64,000 bases of DNA, taken from Pseudorhodoferax sp. Leaf265 (lineage in GTDB: Bacteria; Pseudomonadota; Gammaproteobacteria; Burkholderiales; Burkholderiaceae_C). The stretch lies in NCBI RefSeq assembly GCF_001422365.1, contig NZ_LMMT01000013.1:115-64114 (forward strand). Reading direction: 5' to 3'. The first letter of the stretch is position 1. Each line of letters starts with the position of its first letter. This document shows, piece after piece, positions 22,396-31,062 of the stretch. A model generated the notes under the pieces. That model made no database searches. It saw only the letters and a program-made list of their open reading frames with translations, and was not told the origin of the DNA. The position numbers were made by a program, and so were the translations under genes.

Positions 22396-24003
22396 TCACG
22401 GTACCTTTGGCGGAGCGGCGCCCTTGTCTCGCTCAACCGCCTGCTTGCCTACCGTCTGCGCAATACCGCTGAGCCCGAGCAAGCCCAACCAAGTTGGGTC
22501 GAACGTCGGGAAGGCGAGGTACTGCGCTACGAACGCTACGCCGACGACCAGAAGCAAAAGGTTGACGACAAGGGCCTGGTATCTGTGAGCCTGATGGACA
22601 CCGTCTGCATCCGTGATGAGGTCGTCCAGGATGCCTCTAGACGGTGCATCGCCGGTGGCTTTACTTCCATCAACCATCAACGACGTTCCGGTGGTGGCAG
22701 CACTGATGGCCAACAAAGCGAGGACTGACCCCGACAATGCAGGGAATTGTCCGTAGACGGCCCAAAGGTAGAGTGCGGCTCCAACCGCGAACATGAGCCA
22801 CGTCCCGGACTGGACGCGAGCCAAACTGAACGGGAGACGAGGCGTTGTCCACCCCTCCTCTCGCGTCACCAGCCCTAGCAACGCCTGAATCCTTTGGTCG
22901 TCCGTCAGCGCTTCCCCTTTAAGCATCCGGCCAGCGAAGTCCTTCCTCTCCTCCCACCACTTGGCCTGGTCGGCTGCGGTTGTGGTGGTTGGCCAGCTGA
23001 AACCCCGCCCGGAAGCACGAACCAAGTTTTGCAAATCCGTGAAATGCGGACCGTTCGCGTCGAACTTGTCGAACTTGAAGTTGTACGCTCGAAACGGCTG
23101 CAGAATCGCTTTCCCCCACCATATCTCGGGCAGGGCTGGGAACGAAGCAACTCGCGCTGCCTGCCAGTCGCGCAGCGAAACCTTTCCTTCCCTTAGAGCT
23201 TTCGCCACGTGCTGGGTTCGAAGAGCCCGCACATCGCTCCACCAAGGGTCAAGCGTCCTCGTTCTGAAAATATCCCACCGATAGAGCGCCCACAGAAACA
23301 GCCCAAGGAACGCGACGAGCAGCACCGACGAGAAAACGACGTATCCACGATGGGCGACCTGCGCGGTCATTTCGTTCCCCTCAACGGTTTGCAGGTGAGA
23401 GTCGGTGAAAACCGGTTCCTTGTCCCAGCCTACTCCAACGCGCAACGTGGTCGTATCGAGGAGCCCAGCCTGCTCGTAGAGGTTCGACCAGAAGCCTGCC
23501 TCAGCGCTGGATTGGCGCGCGCTCACGTTGAACCTCAGAATGACGTGAGGAGCGATGGCTTGCACCGCTTCCTTGCCACCAGCAGCTTCCTGAGCGGGCT
23601 TACCGTCTACCTGTTCTCTGTGACTGAGGTGCCCCTGAGCCCCCATATCGAACCCGTTGAGGAACAGCCGCAAAGGCTTATCGCCTGCCGTCTTCCTAAC
23701 ATCCTCGTACGCCGCGAGAGGGACGGCGACCAGAATGGCACCAGGCCCTTGAAGATGCAGGCTGCCGCGGCGCAAGGTCGGCGGACACTCCCTGGGAACA
23801 CCTTTGGCCACGACCTCGGGGGCTTCGTTGCTCGTGGCCCCGTTCCAGATTCTTGTCAACGTAGGGGCAAAGGGTCTGTGCTCAACGTACCGACAGGTGA
23901 TGGGCCTCACCGTCGATTGCGCCGCGGCCGAGGGGGCCCCTACGCCTTGCAGCAGCACAAGTACCAAAGTTGCGAGACTCGCGCGAAGCAGACCGATTGC
24001 CAT
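22396..24003 (-). CDS. Polytopic membrane protein with signal peptide, unknown
   Basis: 535 residues from the ATG at 24,003, with GGGAGG upstream. A signal peptide (LLRASLATLVLVLLQGVG, cut near AAAQS) leads to a periplasmic domain of about 210 residues. A TM helix near 235-258 (VVFSSVLLVAFLGLFLWAL) is followed by a cytoplasmic region rich in Trp (DWQAARVASFPALPEIWWGK). Four more hydrophobic helices lie near the end (LMFAVGAALYLWAVYG, ALLAISAATTGTS, LLLLVVGVAFVAQYL, LGLLGLSGIAQTV). No family recognised. It may be an envelope sensor in the island. Confidence 0.65.
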   Translation of the reverse strand: MAIGLLRASLATLVLVLLQGVGAPSAAAQSTVRPITCRYVEHRPFAPTLTRIWNGATSNEAPEVVAKGVPRECPPTLRRGSLHLQGPGAILVAVPLAAYEDVRKTAGDKPLRLFLNGFDMGAQGHLSHREQVDGKPAQEAAGGKEAVQAIAPHVILRFNVSARQSSAEAGFWSNLYEQAGLLDTTTLRVGVGWDKEPVFTDSHLQTVEGNEMTAQVAHRGYVVFSSVLLVAFLGLFLWALYRWDIFRTRTLDPWWSDVRALRTQHVAKALREGKVSLRDWQAARVASFPALPEIWWGKAILQPFRAYNFKFDKFDANGPHFTDLQNLVRASGRGFSWPTTTTAADQAKWWEERKDFAGRMLKGEALTDDQRIQALLGLVTREEGWTTPRLPFSLARVQSGTWLMFAVGAALYLWAVYGQFPALSGSVLALLAISAATTGTSLMVDGSKATGDAPSRGILDDLITDADGVHQAHRYQALVVNLLLLVVGVAFVAQYLAFPTFDPTWLGLLGLSGIAQTVGKQAVERDKGAAPPKVP

Positions 24004-24200
24004 GGATGCCTCCCAGCCCGTCCGGACACACACGCGGCATGAGGACCAACGGCACCGCTCTGCCGTCGACACTGCAAGCCGAGCCCACCAACCCGGCGCG
24101 GAGAGTACCAAGGAACGGCGCGAATGGCATCATTCGTTGGAAGGAGGAGATGCGTAGACCCATATGGCCGTGCACCTCGAGGCCCGCATCATGTTCAACA

Positions 24201-24602
24201 CTACCGCGTCCTGACCACCTCTGGCTGCGCGGCAGCAACCGCCAGCTGGGATATCAGCGACAACCACCTGTGCACCAAAGAATCGTGCCAACAGCCTCTG
24301 CGCATTCGCTTGGCCACCTCTTCTCGGTAGGCTGACGGCAAAGGCGGCCGCTTCCTTTGGTGCCGCGTGTGGTTGCAACGAGCGCAAGCTGCAACGATGT
24401 TGTCCTCGCGGTCCAGGCCGCCCTCGCTCTGCGGTAGCAGGTGCTCAGCAGTGCAGCGAAGCTGCTTGAAGGCATGCTGCGCGGGATGACAGCCGGGGAG
24501 CTCGCTCGGGCACAGCAGCCACATCGGAGCCGAGCAGTAGAAGCACAGGCCACACTGGCGCTGGAAGGCTTGAAGTCGAAGAGATTGAATTCGCGTTGGC
24601 AT
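24201..24602 (-). CDS. Small HNH endonuclease (SOS cassette copy 2)
   Basis: 133 residues. Collinear with the HNH gene at 7.6 kb: SLRLQAFQRQCGLCFYCSAP near the start, RCTAEHLLPQSEGGLDREDNIVAACARCN for the HNH core, then HTRHQRKRPP. The C-terminus differs and is longer. The ATG at 24,602 follows AGGAG and lies at the same point of the conserved leader as the GTG of copy 1. About 60 percent of residues agree over the shared core while the DNA has drifted, so both copies look functional and the duplication is old or they arrived separately. Confidence 0.75.
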   Translation of the reverse strand: MPTRIQSLRLQAFQRQCGLCFYCSAPMWLLCPSELPGCHPAQHAFKQLRCTAEHLLPQSEGGLDREDNIVAACARCNHTRHQRKRPPLPSAYREEVAKRMRRGCWHDSLVHRWLSLISQLAVAAAQPEVVRTR

Positions 24603-24604
24603 GA

Positions 24605-24724
24605 GGACTCCTGGATTGAGGAAAGTCCCCGTGCCGGCGTCACGCCACATCGGGCACCGGTGCGTCGCGCAAGCCGGCGTTGCTGGCTCGTCCGAGCGCA
24701 GCGGGTTTGGCCTCCCGGCCAAAC
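24605..24724 (-). promoter_or_regulatory. Structured leader of the HNH gene (copy 2)
   Basis: This has the same three hairpins as copy 1: arms gtttggcc/ggccaaac at 24,705-24,724, ggcg/cgcc at 24,636-24,646, and the ribosome-site hairpin at 24,605-24,628 (GGACU/AGUCC and CCU/AGG with a 6-base loop instead of 3). The stem change relative to copy 1 preserves pairing, which supports RNA structure. Confidence 0.6.
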
Positions 24725-24899
24725 GCAACGGAAGTGTGCCGCGTATTCCGACAAGATGCAAACGGAACGCCGCCCGGCGCCCGGTCGCCTAACCGACGTT
24801 CACGCAGCTAGGTGGGCTACGCCTGCGAGGGAGTCGAGCCTGACTAGGCCGCCAGACGAATCTCGCACTCGCCATGCCACAAAGCGCTTGCACGCACGG

Positions 24900-24915
24900 C
24901 TGTTGTTTTGTACAG
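24900..24915. promoter_or_regulatory. LexA (SOS) box, copy 2
   Basis: ctgttgttttgtacag is CTG-N10-CAG, at the same place in the cassette as copy 1. The -35-like TTGCAC and -10-like TGTACA keep the 15-bp spacing seen in copy 1. Confidence 0.75.
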
Positions 24916-24941
24916 TTCACCTCAGACTTTTGGAGAGGCCC

Positions 24942-25022
24942 ATGCAGCAACACCGTCAGTACAGCATTCGTCCCGCTCCCCAGATACCAGCCTGGCTGCA
25001 ACGCCTCTGGTCTTGGTTCTGA
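24942..25022 (+). CDS. 26-residue Arg/Pro/Trp-rich peptide under SOS control (copy 2)
   Basis: The frame starts MQQHRQYSIRPAP and ends IPAWLQRLWSWF; GGAGAGG lies 6 bases upstream. It is the homologue of the peptide at 8,240. Conserved positions are HRQY, RP, PAWLQR and the terminal WSWF. Third-codon differences dominate between copies, a sign of selection on the peptide. Confidence 0.65.
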   Translation: MQQHRQYSIRPAPQIPAWLQRLWSWF

Positions 25023-25069
25023 CAGCCGCTGAACTTGAGGTTTAGAACGACCGACCTGTCATTCGCCGC

Positions 25070-25222
25070 GTGGAGCCGAGCCCGCAGGCCGAGTTGCCTG
25101 TAGCGGCGGAAGGCGTGCAGCGCTACGTCGGGCAAAGTCGTTGGGGGGAGATGCTTATTGAGGTCAAGGGCGACGATGTGTTTGTCGACGGAAAGCTTGT
25201 CGAGCCTTTCCGCGGCTCCTGA
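25070..25222 (+). pseudogene. 5'-truncated copy of the 62-residue cassette protein
   Basis: From the GTG the frame reads EPSPQAELPVAAEGVQRYV to VEPFRGS and matches residues 14-61 of the protein at 8,348. The first 12 codons of copy 1 are missing: the frame upstream has a stop codon 27 bp before the GTG, and no ribosome site is visible. It is probably not translated from its own start, although a 50-residue product is possible. Confidence 0.6.
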
Positions 25223-25321
25223 GCAGCTAGGTCGGCGCGGCTGTGCGCACCGGAGCAACTGGTCGTCCGGTCGGAGATTCTGGTTGCTGGACACACGGCC
25301 TCGCCAAGCCACAATCTCAGC

Positions 25322-26830
25322 ATGAACCACCAGATGCATCCTCGCAGAATGGCAGGCACACCCGACCGGTCAGTGTGGGCTGACGGGTCGTCCGCCCTAA
25401 GTGCGGCCAACTGGTACCCGACTACCATTGCGTCCGAGCTTGCCGCCCACGAGGCCATGACGCGACCTGTGGACTCCCTTCGCAAACAGCTCGAGGAAAT
25501 GCACGCGGACCGTCTCGCGTTTGCCTGCGTGGAGCAATCCAGGTTTGCTGAGAAGCAAGTCTTCGCAGCACTGGCGGCGGAATCGTCAGCGCTGGAGCAG
25601 ATTCGGCGCTACTCCAAGGAAGCCAGCGCCGCGGCTAGACTGGGGACATTGGCCTCCGTCGCTGGTGCTGATGCGACGCTCAGAGCGTTTGAAGCCGCCA
25701 CCAGCGTCGCAGCAGGGCTGCCAGCGTTCGAGTCTCCGGCCAGCGCTATGGCCGAACTTAGAGCCTTCGAATCGGTCGCTATCGCCGCGGCAAAGGTGAG
25801 CAGTCTCTCGTCCATCGCAGGCGTCGATGGGACATTGAGAGCTGTTGAGTCGGCCACCAGTGTGGTTGGTTTTGAATCCGCAGCAAGTGCAGCGGCAAGG
25901 TTCGGCGTGTTCGATACCGTTGCCACCACCTCGGCAAGGTTCGGGGCCTTTGACTCCGTTGCTAGTACCGTGGCACAGCTTGGCGCGTTTGAGTCGGCAG
26001 CAAGCGCTGCAGCTAGGATGGAGATTCTCGACTCGGCAGTGCTGGCGAGAAATCGGGCGCTTGAGGAGATGCTGACGCCCAGCAAGGTAGCGGCTAGATA
26101 TCTTGAGGAGATGAGCGGAGGTGCGACGCTTCAGTTGGCAGCGGAACAAGCTGCAAGGTGGAGCGACCCCTATAAGGACATCACTGCGTCACTTGCCCGC
26201 TTCAATGAGCATCTGGGTGTCTCGTCCGCGCGAGCGCTTCTCGAGAGCATGGCCCTGGCCAGCGCTCCCTACGGCCTGCTTAGCCTGCTGGAAGACGCTG
26301 CGCACCTGCCGGAGTCAGATGAAGTTCGCGAAGAAGCTCTTCAGCTCGTCCAAGGCGTCACCGACGTCGTATCGAAAGCCTACACGGCGCAAGAGGCGGT
26401 TGACAGGATTATTCAGGTCATCCTGGCCACAAAAGAGCCCCAGAGTCAAAGGTTGCTGTTCGCAATCCTTGTACCAGTACTGATGGCAATCGTTTTCTCG
26501 TTTGTCAACCCGGTGGCTGACTTCTACGTGAAGAAGTGGCTGGAAGGCACACCGAAACAAGAGGCCGTCAAACAGGTAAAAGAGGCTGCGCGCGAGGCCG
26601 TAGGCGACGTCAGGCTGCTCAGCAACTATAGGTTCGTAAACGTGCAGCGTCTGGACCTGAGGAGTGGACCAAAAGCAAAAGCACCGGTCATCGGTCAGCT
26701 GCGTTTCAGTCAAACTGTTCGGATACTGGAGAAGGACCGCGACTTCACCTTAGTCGCCTGGCGCAGCGAGGATGGCAAGGTTGAACTGCAAGGCTGGGTG
26801 TTTTCAAGATACCTGAGGCGCTTCACCTGA
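25322..26830 (+). CDS. Ala-rich repeat protein with TM helix and C-terminal SH3-like domain
   Basis: 502 residues. About residues 100-245 are degenerate short helical repeats with the pattern AARxGxFDxVAxT/S (AARFGVFDTVATTSARFGAF..., SVASTVAQLGAFESAASA). A helical region follows, then one transmembrane segment near 378-398 (LLFAILVPVLMAIVFSFVNPVA), a charged linker, and a bacterial SH3-like domain (NVQRLDLRSGPKAKAPVIGQL ... GWVFSRYLRRF). The C-terminus is therefore likely on the other side of the membrane from the repeats. No family recognised for the repeats. Alone, with no strong ribosome site at the chosen ATG. Confidence 0.65.
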   Translation: MNHQMHPRRMAGTPDRSVWADGSSALSAANWYPTTIASELAAHEAMTRPVDSLRKQLEEMHADRLAFACVEQSRFAEKQVFAALAAESSALEQIRRYSKEASAAARLGTLASVAGADATLRAFEAATSVAAGLPAFESPASAMAELRAFESVAIAAAKVSSLSSIAGVDGTLRAVESATSVVGFESAASAAARFGVFDTVATTSARFGAFDSVASTVAQLGAFESAASAAARMEILDSAVLARNRALEEMLTPSKVAARYLEEMSGGATLQLAAEQAARWSDPYKDITASLARFNEHLGVSSARALLESMALASAPYGLLSLLEDAAHLPESDEVREEALQLVQGVTDVVSKAYTAQEAVDRIIQVILATKEPQSQRLLFAILVPVLMAIVFSFVNPVADFYVKKWLEGTPKQEAVKQVKEAAREAVGDVRLLSNYRFVNVQRLDLRSGPKAKAPVIGQLRFSQTVRILEKDRDFTLVAWRSEDGKVELQGWVFSRYLRRFT

Positions 26831-26916
26831 GAGCGCGCGAAGAAGCACGCGCGCGAGGTGCTGTGGGGTTCGTTGGCCATTCTTGGACATCCCAGCTCAC
26901 GGCCCCAACTACCTAT

Positions 26917-28461
26917 TCAGTCTGCGCCAAGGGCGTGCGACAACCGCGCCTCGGAGCCGTCGCTGGCGTGCAGGAGTAGCGGCGACATCCCCCAGTCAGA
27001 AACCTGCTGACTGAAGTAGTCCTCGAAAAACGGGCGCGCCGTCGACGGGTCTTGGCACCTGCGCGCCGCATCCTTCAGCACCGTTGCCAGGTGCACCTTT
27101 CCCGCTGCGACGGCGATGGTGAGGCGTTCGAAGCTCTCGATAGAAACAACGAACACGTTGTGGAACGGAAGATTGCGCTGCGCCTCCGCGTCAGGATGTT
27201 CAAGGCGTCCCTGACGGTACAAGCTACGAAGCTTCTCGCCACCGCCGACATGCAACTCGCGACTCGTCACGACAAGCAAGAAGTCTTGGTCGGCGCTGGA
27301 GAACTCTCGCAGCGACGTCGACGGGGTCCGCACGGCCCGGCCGACGTTCCACGCTTGGTCAATCGCTTTTCGTAGTGGCTTGGTCTTGGTGTAAACCTGC
27401 CATTCACTGTCTGTCAACAAAAGCTCGTCGGAGAACAAAGCCATCTTTGCTTCGACGAAAACGTTGCAGTCCCCGAGGACCGCGGCAGCCTCGACGTTGG
27501 AGTTTTCGCCTCCACCAACCGCGGCAAGGTACTCCGCGTCGCTGAGCGCATCTGGGAGCATCGTTTTGGCAAGCTCGATGACGTATTGCTCAAACAATCG
27601 ACTGAACGGCCTCGTGTACTGGTCTTGCAGTTCAGAGAGACGAAGATGGGCAGCCTCTTCGAGGCCTCGAGCGAACACAAGTGGGTGCCAACAGCGAACA
27701 GCCCCACCCGCGCCTCTGAACAGCGGATACCGCTTCAGGTGCGGAAATGACGCGAGCTCCTGCTTCAAGGTAAGGCGTCCTGCAGCTTCGCCTCTCAGCT
27801 GCTGACGCAGCGAAAACAGGTCACGGACGAAAAGCCCCCAAAACGCGTCAACGCTCGCTCCATACGAAGGCTTCAAGGTGTCGAACCATCCGCCGGGCAC
27901 CTTGCCGTCATCGGACAGAACAGCGGCATAGACGCCATAGCTCAGGTCAATGAAATGCTCGGGCGACATCCCCAGCGTGGCAACAAACTGCCGATAGGAG
28001 GGATGGTTTCTGTCCTGGCGCCCAATCAACGCAGGCCAACGCAAGAATCCATAGCTCACGGGCCGCTGGAACTCGATTTGCTGCAGAAGGGTCCTCAGCA
28101 TTAGAGCCAGATTGTCGGGAGGATGTCGCCGATGTTCCTCTCCCCCCAAGTCCCACAGCCTCTGCCGCAACTCGTCGAACTGGGCCCATGTAATTGCTCG
28201 CCCACTCTCGAGTTGGACATACGGGTCTTGCATTGCCCACTTGACCAGCAATAGGACGTGCCACGGCGCCATTCGAATGCTATGCAGTCTGTCAACCGTC
28301 GGTGACGATAGAAGACGTAGTGCTGCGGCCACTATCGAAGCTGCGCTGTACTTGCGGAGCTCACGAAGCACGGTTCGGCGTGCGTCTTCTGTGGATTCTT
28401 CTCGCGGAGGCAGCCGAGAGACAAGCCTATGAATGAGCGGCGGAGTGAACGGGAAGGCCAT
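26917..28461 (-). CDS. 514-residue protein with PD-(D/E)XK-like motif, possible defence nuclease
   Basis: The N-terminal half is helical (FTPPLIHRLVSRLPPREE ... RPVSYGFLRWPALIGRQDRNHPSYRQFV). In the C-terminal half, GENSNVEAAAVLGDCNVFVEAKM has the spacing of a PD-(D/E)XK nuclease site (Asp, then ExK), followed by a helix with ELLLTDSEWQVY. Size, isolated position and island context suit a single-gene anti-phage nuclease; I cannot tie it to a named system with confidence. GGAAGG-type ribosome site is weak. The gene is divergent from the H-NS gene. Confidence 0.6.
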   Translation of the reverse strand: MAFPFTPPLIHRLVSRLPPREESTEDARRTVLRELRKYSAASIVAAALRLLSSPTVDRLHSIRMAPWHVLLLVKWAMQDPYVQLESGRAITWAQFDELRQRLWDLGGEEHRRHPPDNLALMLRTLLQQIEFQRPVSYGFLRWPALIGRQDRNHPSYRQFVATLGMSPEHFIDLSYGVYAAVLSDDGKVPGGWFDTLKPSYGASVDAFWGLFVRDLFSLRQQLRGEAAGRLTLKQELASFPHLKRYPLFRGAGGAVRCWHPLVFARGLEEAAHLRLSELQDQYTRPFSRLFEQYVIELAKTMLPDALSDAEYLAAVGGGENSNVEAAAVLGDCNVFVEAKMALFSDELLLTDSEWQVYTKTKPLRKAIDQAWNVGRAVRTPSTSLREFSSADQDFLLVVTSRELHVGGGEKLRSLYRQGRLEHPDAEAQRNLPFHNVFVVSIESFERLTIAVAAGKVHLATVLKDAARRCQDPSTARPFFEDYFSQQVSDWGMSPLLLHASDGSEARLSHALGAD

Positions 28462-28543
28462 AGCAGGCTAGCTTAGCGCGGAAGCCGGTCACACTTCCAT
28501 CGAAAGTCCTAAACTCGTTCCACCTCCACTTCCAAGGTTTCAA

Positions 28544-28930
28544 ATGGCTCGTCGACAAAAGGGCTCGCTCGCGGACATTGAGCAGCAAATCGAAAAGCTG
28601 CAGCAGCAAGCCGCCGAACTTCGCGCTGCTGAGGTCGCCGGCGTCGTTGACCGCATCAAGGCGGCGATTGCGCACTACGGGTTGAGCGCAGAGCAGCTTG
28701 GTTTCCCAGTATCAAAACGCTCCAAAGCAGGTAGTAGCAACGTAGTTGCTGCGGGGCCTGTTGCCGCCCCCCATAGGAGGAAGGTGAAGAGCGCCAAAGT
28801 CGCAGGCGTCGCCAAGTATGGCGATGGCACCGGCAAGACTTGGACTGGGAACGGAAAGCGGCCGAGGTGGTTCCTCGATGCAATCGCGGCCGGCAAGACG
28901 GCGGAAGACCTGCTCATCGCGACCACGTGA
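28544..28930 (+). CDS. H-NS family nucleoid protein
   Basis: 128 residues. An N-terminal coiled-coil oligomerisation region (LADIEQQIEKLQQQAAELRAAE) and a basic linker lead to the DNA-binding end KYGDGTGKTWTGNGKRPRWFLDAI, the H-NS family core motif. It ends AAGKTAEDLLIATT. As an island-borne copy it may silence island genes or offset host silencing. It overlaps the following membrane protein gene by GTGA. Confidence 0.88.
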   Translation: MARRQKGSLADIEQQIEKLQQQAAELRAAEVAGVVDRIKAAIAHYGLSAEQLGFPVSKRSKAGSSNVVAAGPVAAPHRRKVKSAKVAGVAKYGDGTGKTWTGNGKRPRWFLDAIAAGKTAEDLLIATT

Positions 28931-29460
28931 AACGCGCCCCAACTACTGCTATCGGTCGCAAGCGCAGACGCTTCGCCCGGAGCATCCTGTCGGGCATGGT
29001 CACCCCCCTCTTAAGCATTCACATCTTGGGTGCAGGTCGCAGCGCCTTTCTCGAGTTTCTCCGGAACCTGACCCCCTGCTTTCTGTTCGCCTCCGTCGCG
29101 CTGTTCCTTTCGGTGCGACTTGATTTCAATCGTGTCGACTTGAGCAACTGGGCGCCGACGTTTGCGTTCATCGTCTGTGCGCTGGTCTCGGCATTCGCGT
29201 TCTTCGCCAACTTGTCAGCATTCTTGGACAGCGCGCTTGGGCCGAATCAACGACTAGAGCGCGCTGCACGACGGCTTCGGCTTCGGGGCGCGCATCCTCG
29301 CCGCATTGCAGCCGCATTGCTTGTGCTGAAGTTGCGAATGCAGCCAGGAGTGGTTGTACAAGTCCTCGTTGCGTTCCTAGTGGTCAACGCCGCGCTGTAC
29401 GGTGGCGTCTTTGCATCGGCTGGTGCCGTGGTGGCAGCGCTGAAAAATGGCCTGCGCTAG
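28927..29460 (+). CDS. Membrane protein cotranslated with H-NS, unknown
   Basis: 177 residues from a GTG overlapping the H-NS stop. A basic N-terminus (RAPTTAIGRKRRRFARS) is followed by TM helices near 45-65 (PCFLFASVALFLSV), 72-92 (FAFIVCALVSAFAFFANL) and 145-170 (VVVQVLVAFLVVNAALYGGVFASAGAV). No family recognised. Pairing a nucleoid protein with an inner-membrane protein in one transcript is uncommon. Confidence 0.6.
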   Translation: MKRAPTTAIGRKRRRFARSILSGMVTPLLSIHILGAGRSAFLEFLRNLTPCFLFASVALFLSVRLDFNRVDLSNWAPTFAFIVCALVSAFAFFANLSAFLDSALGPNQRLERAARRLRLRGAHPRRIAAALLVLKLRMQPGVVVQVLVAFLVVNAALYGGVFASAGAVVAALKNGLR

Positions 29461-29487
29461 CCGGTAGTCAGACTTCGCGCGCGGGTC

Positions 29488-29898
29488 TCAAAGCCGACTC
29501 ACAGTTAGGGCGACCGCACGCTGAATAGCCCGATGGCCCTGCGGCGAGTCCATTTCGAACCCAGCATCCATCAGCGCCAAGAGCAGGCACTCAAACGCCG
29601 CCGCCGCTACCTCCGATTTGCTTCCAATCTCGTCGTCTGGCAAGTAAAACTCGCGCTCTAGCTTGCTCGCCGAGATGGCTGCGCCGCGGTCTTCATTGAC
29701 GGCAATGGTGATGCCGAATGGGAGGTTGACCGCCAGGAGATTGGCGTGTTCGAAGAGCGTGTGCCCCTCGGAACTAGCTCCCAATCGGAAGCCTTGTCCG
29801 GGAATCAGCCACACATCCGCAGGATGCAGCACCCCGTCGAAATCGAGGTACAGAAATCGCCTGTGCTGACCCGTCGTTGCTGAACTTTGCGGAGCCAT
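29488..29898 (-). CDS. Chimeric HAD-like N-terminus joined to an unrelated C-terminus
   Basis: 136 residues from the ATG at 29,898; the same frame is open up to 30,252, so the start is uncertain. FLYLDFDGVLHPADVW and GHTLFEHANLL are the first motif and next block of a HAD-domain family. After this the expected HAD motifs II-IV are absent. Instead the protein ends in ITIAVNEDRGAAIS ... PDDEIGSKSEVAAAAF ... GFEMDSPQGHRAI, a block that also exists as a remnant at 567-722. The likeliest reading is a deletion fusion of two genes; the phosphatase would be inactive. Confidence 0.5.
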   Translation of the reverse strand: MAPQSSATTGQHRRFLYLDFDGVLHPADVWLIPGQGFRLGASSEGHTLFEHANLLAVNLPFGITIAVNEDRGAAISASKLEREFYLPDDEIGSKSEVAAAAFECLLLALMDAGFEMDSPQGHRAIQRAVALTVSRL

Positions 29899-30106
29899 TC
29901 GAAGGGCACGATTGGCTGAACGGTCGAAGCATGTGCTCGGTCCCCATGGAGCGCCAAGCTCTTCGGTCGAACGCGCCATAGGCAGACCGTCAAATGCTTC
30001 CATCAGCGGGTACTTCACTATCGAATTGCGCAAAACTTCGGCTGGAAGGGCGAATAGCCGGCAATCGTCGTCATGCCCCCTCTCTCCCGCAACGCATAGC
30101 AAAGGC

Positions 30107-30937
30107 TTATCCCTTCGACGGTAGGTCGCGCGGCCCAAAGCCAATGCTCTGCGAGACCCGCAAAGCTCGTTGTGGCCCATCCGGAAGCAGGTCGGGAATC
30201 GCGCAACGGCCCCAGCGAATGCCATCAATGCACAGCAGGATGTCGTCGGCAATGGGGCTGTCTAGTCTGCGCAGGTCGTAGAGGTCGAAATGAGTCCATC
30301 CCACCACGGACGCGATGAATTTCGAAACTACTCCAGTTTGGTTCGTCCCAGAGCGCTCTGCGAACGAGAGTAGGCGCTCGAATGCCCGCGCGGCAGCGGC
30401 AGTGCCGGTGGTCGCGCGTTCAGTGTCTCGGTCGCGGTCGTCTGACATGTACTCGTACCACTCGCTGCGAGGCCGGCGGAGCTCCACCGCAATGCTGGCC
30501 TGCTCTCCTGCTGCAGGCGGAGCGTCATCGCATGAGACTGGGCGCCCTCGACGAAGGGAGACGTCCACTGGCAGCTTAGACTCGAGTTCGTCTGCGATGG
30601 TGCTGTGTGCCGGGTCGGTCAGCCATGTGAGCGTCCGCCTGACGTCGGCCTCCGACCGGTCCTCGCCTGTCGCGTCGTCTTGCCAGAAGAAGCCGCTTTG
30701 CTCCGGTCTTTGCGCAAGCTCATCAGGTTGTTTGGACCCCAGAACCGGTGCGTAGAGATGCGGCATGCCGAGATGCGCAGAGTGCAGATTGCCCGCCGTG
30801 GGGTAGTGCCGCAGCAACCATCGCGCAATGTCTCGAACATCGTCCGGCACATTGGGGATTGCTTCACGTGATTGCAGCTGCTCCAGGAATGCACGCGTCT
30901 CCGTCAGGGCACGCGTTCGTTCGTCAGGCATGGTCAT
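30107..30937 (-). CDS. BPSL0761-type N-terminus with long variable region
   Basis: 276 residues from the ATG at 30,937, which has AAGGAG 7 bases upstream. The start MTMPDERTRALTETRAFLEQL and IARWLLRHYP match the BPSL0761 family of short beta-proteobacterial island proteins. The middle is hydrophilic and looks disordered. The end (FDLYDLRRLDSPIADDILLCIDGIRWGRCAIPDLLPDGPQRAL) is a compact, well-ordered block that may be a separate domain. Function unknown. It follows three small accessory genes in the same direction. Confidence 0.6.
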   Translation of the reverse strand: MTMPDERTRALTETRAFLEQLQSREAIPNVPDDVRDIARWLLRHYPTAGNLHSAHLGMPHLYAPVLGSKQPDELAQRPEQSGFFWQDDATGEDRSEADVRRTLTWLTDPAHSTIADELESKLPVDVSLRRGRPVSCDDAPPAAGEQASIAVELRRPRSEWYEYMSDDRDRDTERATTGTAAAARAFERLLSFAERSGTNQTGVVSKFIASVVGWTHFDLYDLRRLDSPIADDILLCIDGIRWGRCAIPDLLPDGPQRALRVSQSIGFGPRDLPSKG

Positions 30938-31062
30938 CGGCTGGCTCCTTGGTTGACGTGCTTCATCAGTGCGGTGCGAGAAAATTCTAGACAGCAATGA
31001 GCGCATGCGACCTTCCAAGAAGTTAATTCAGCTGCGCGCGAAACGAGCCCAACAGAACTAAT

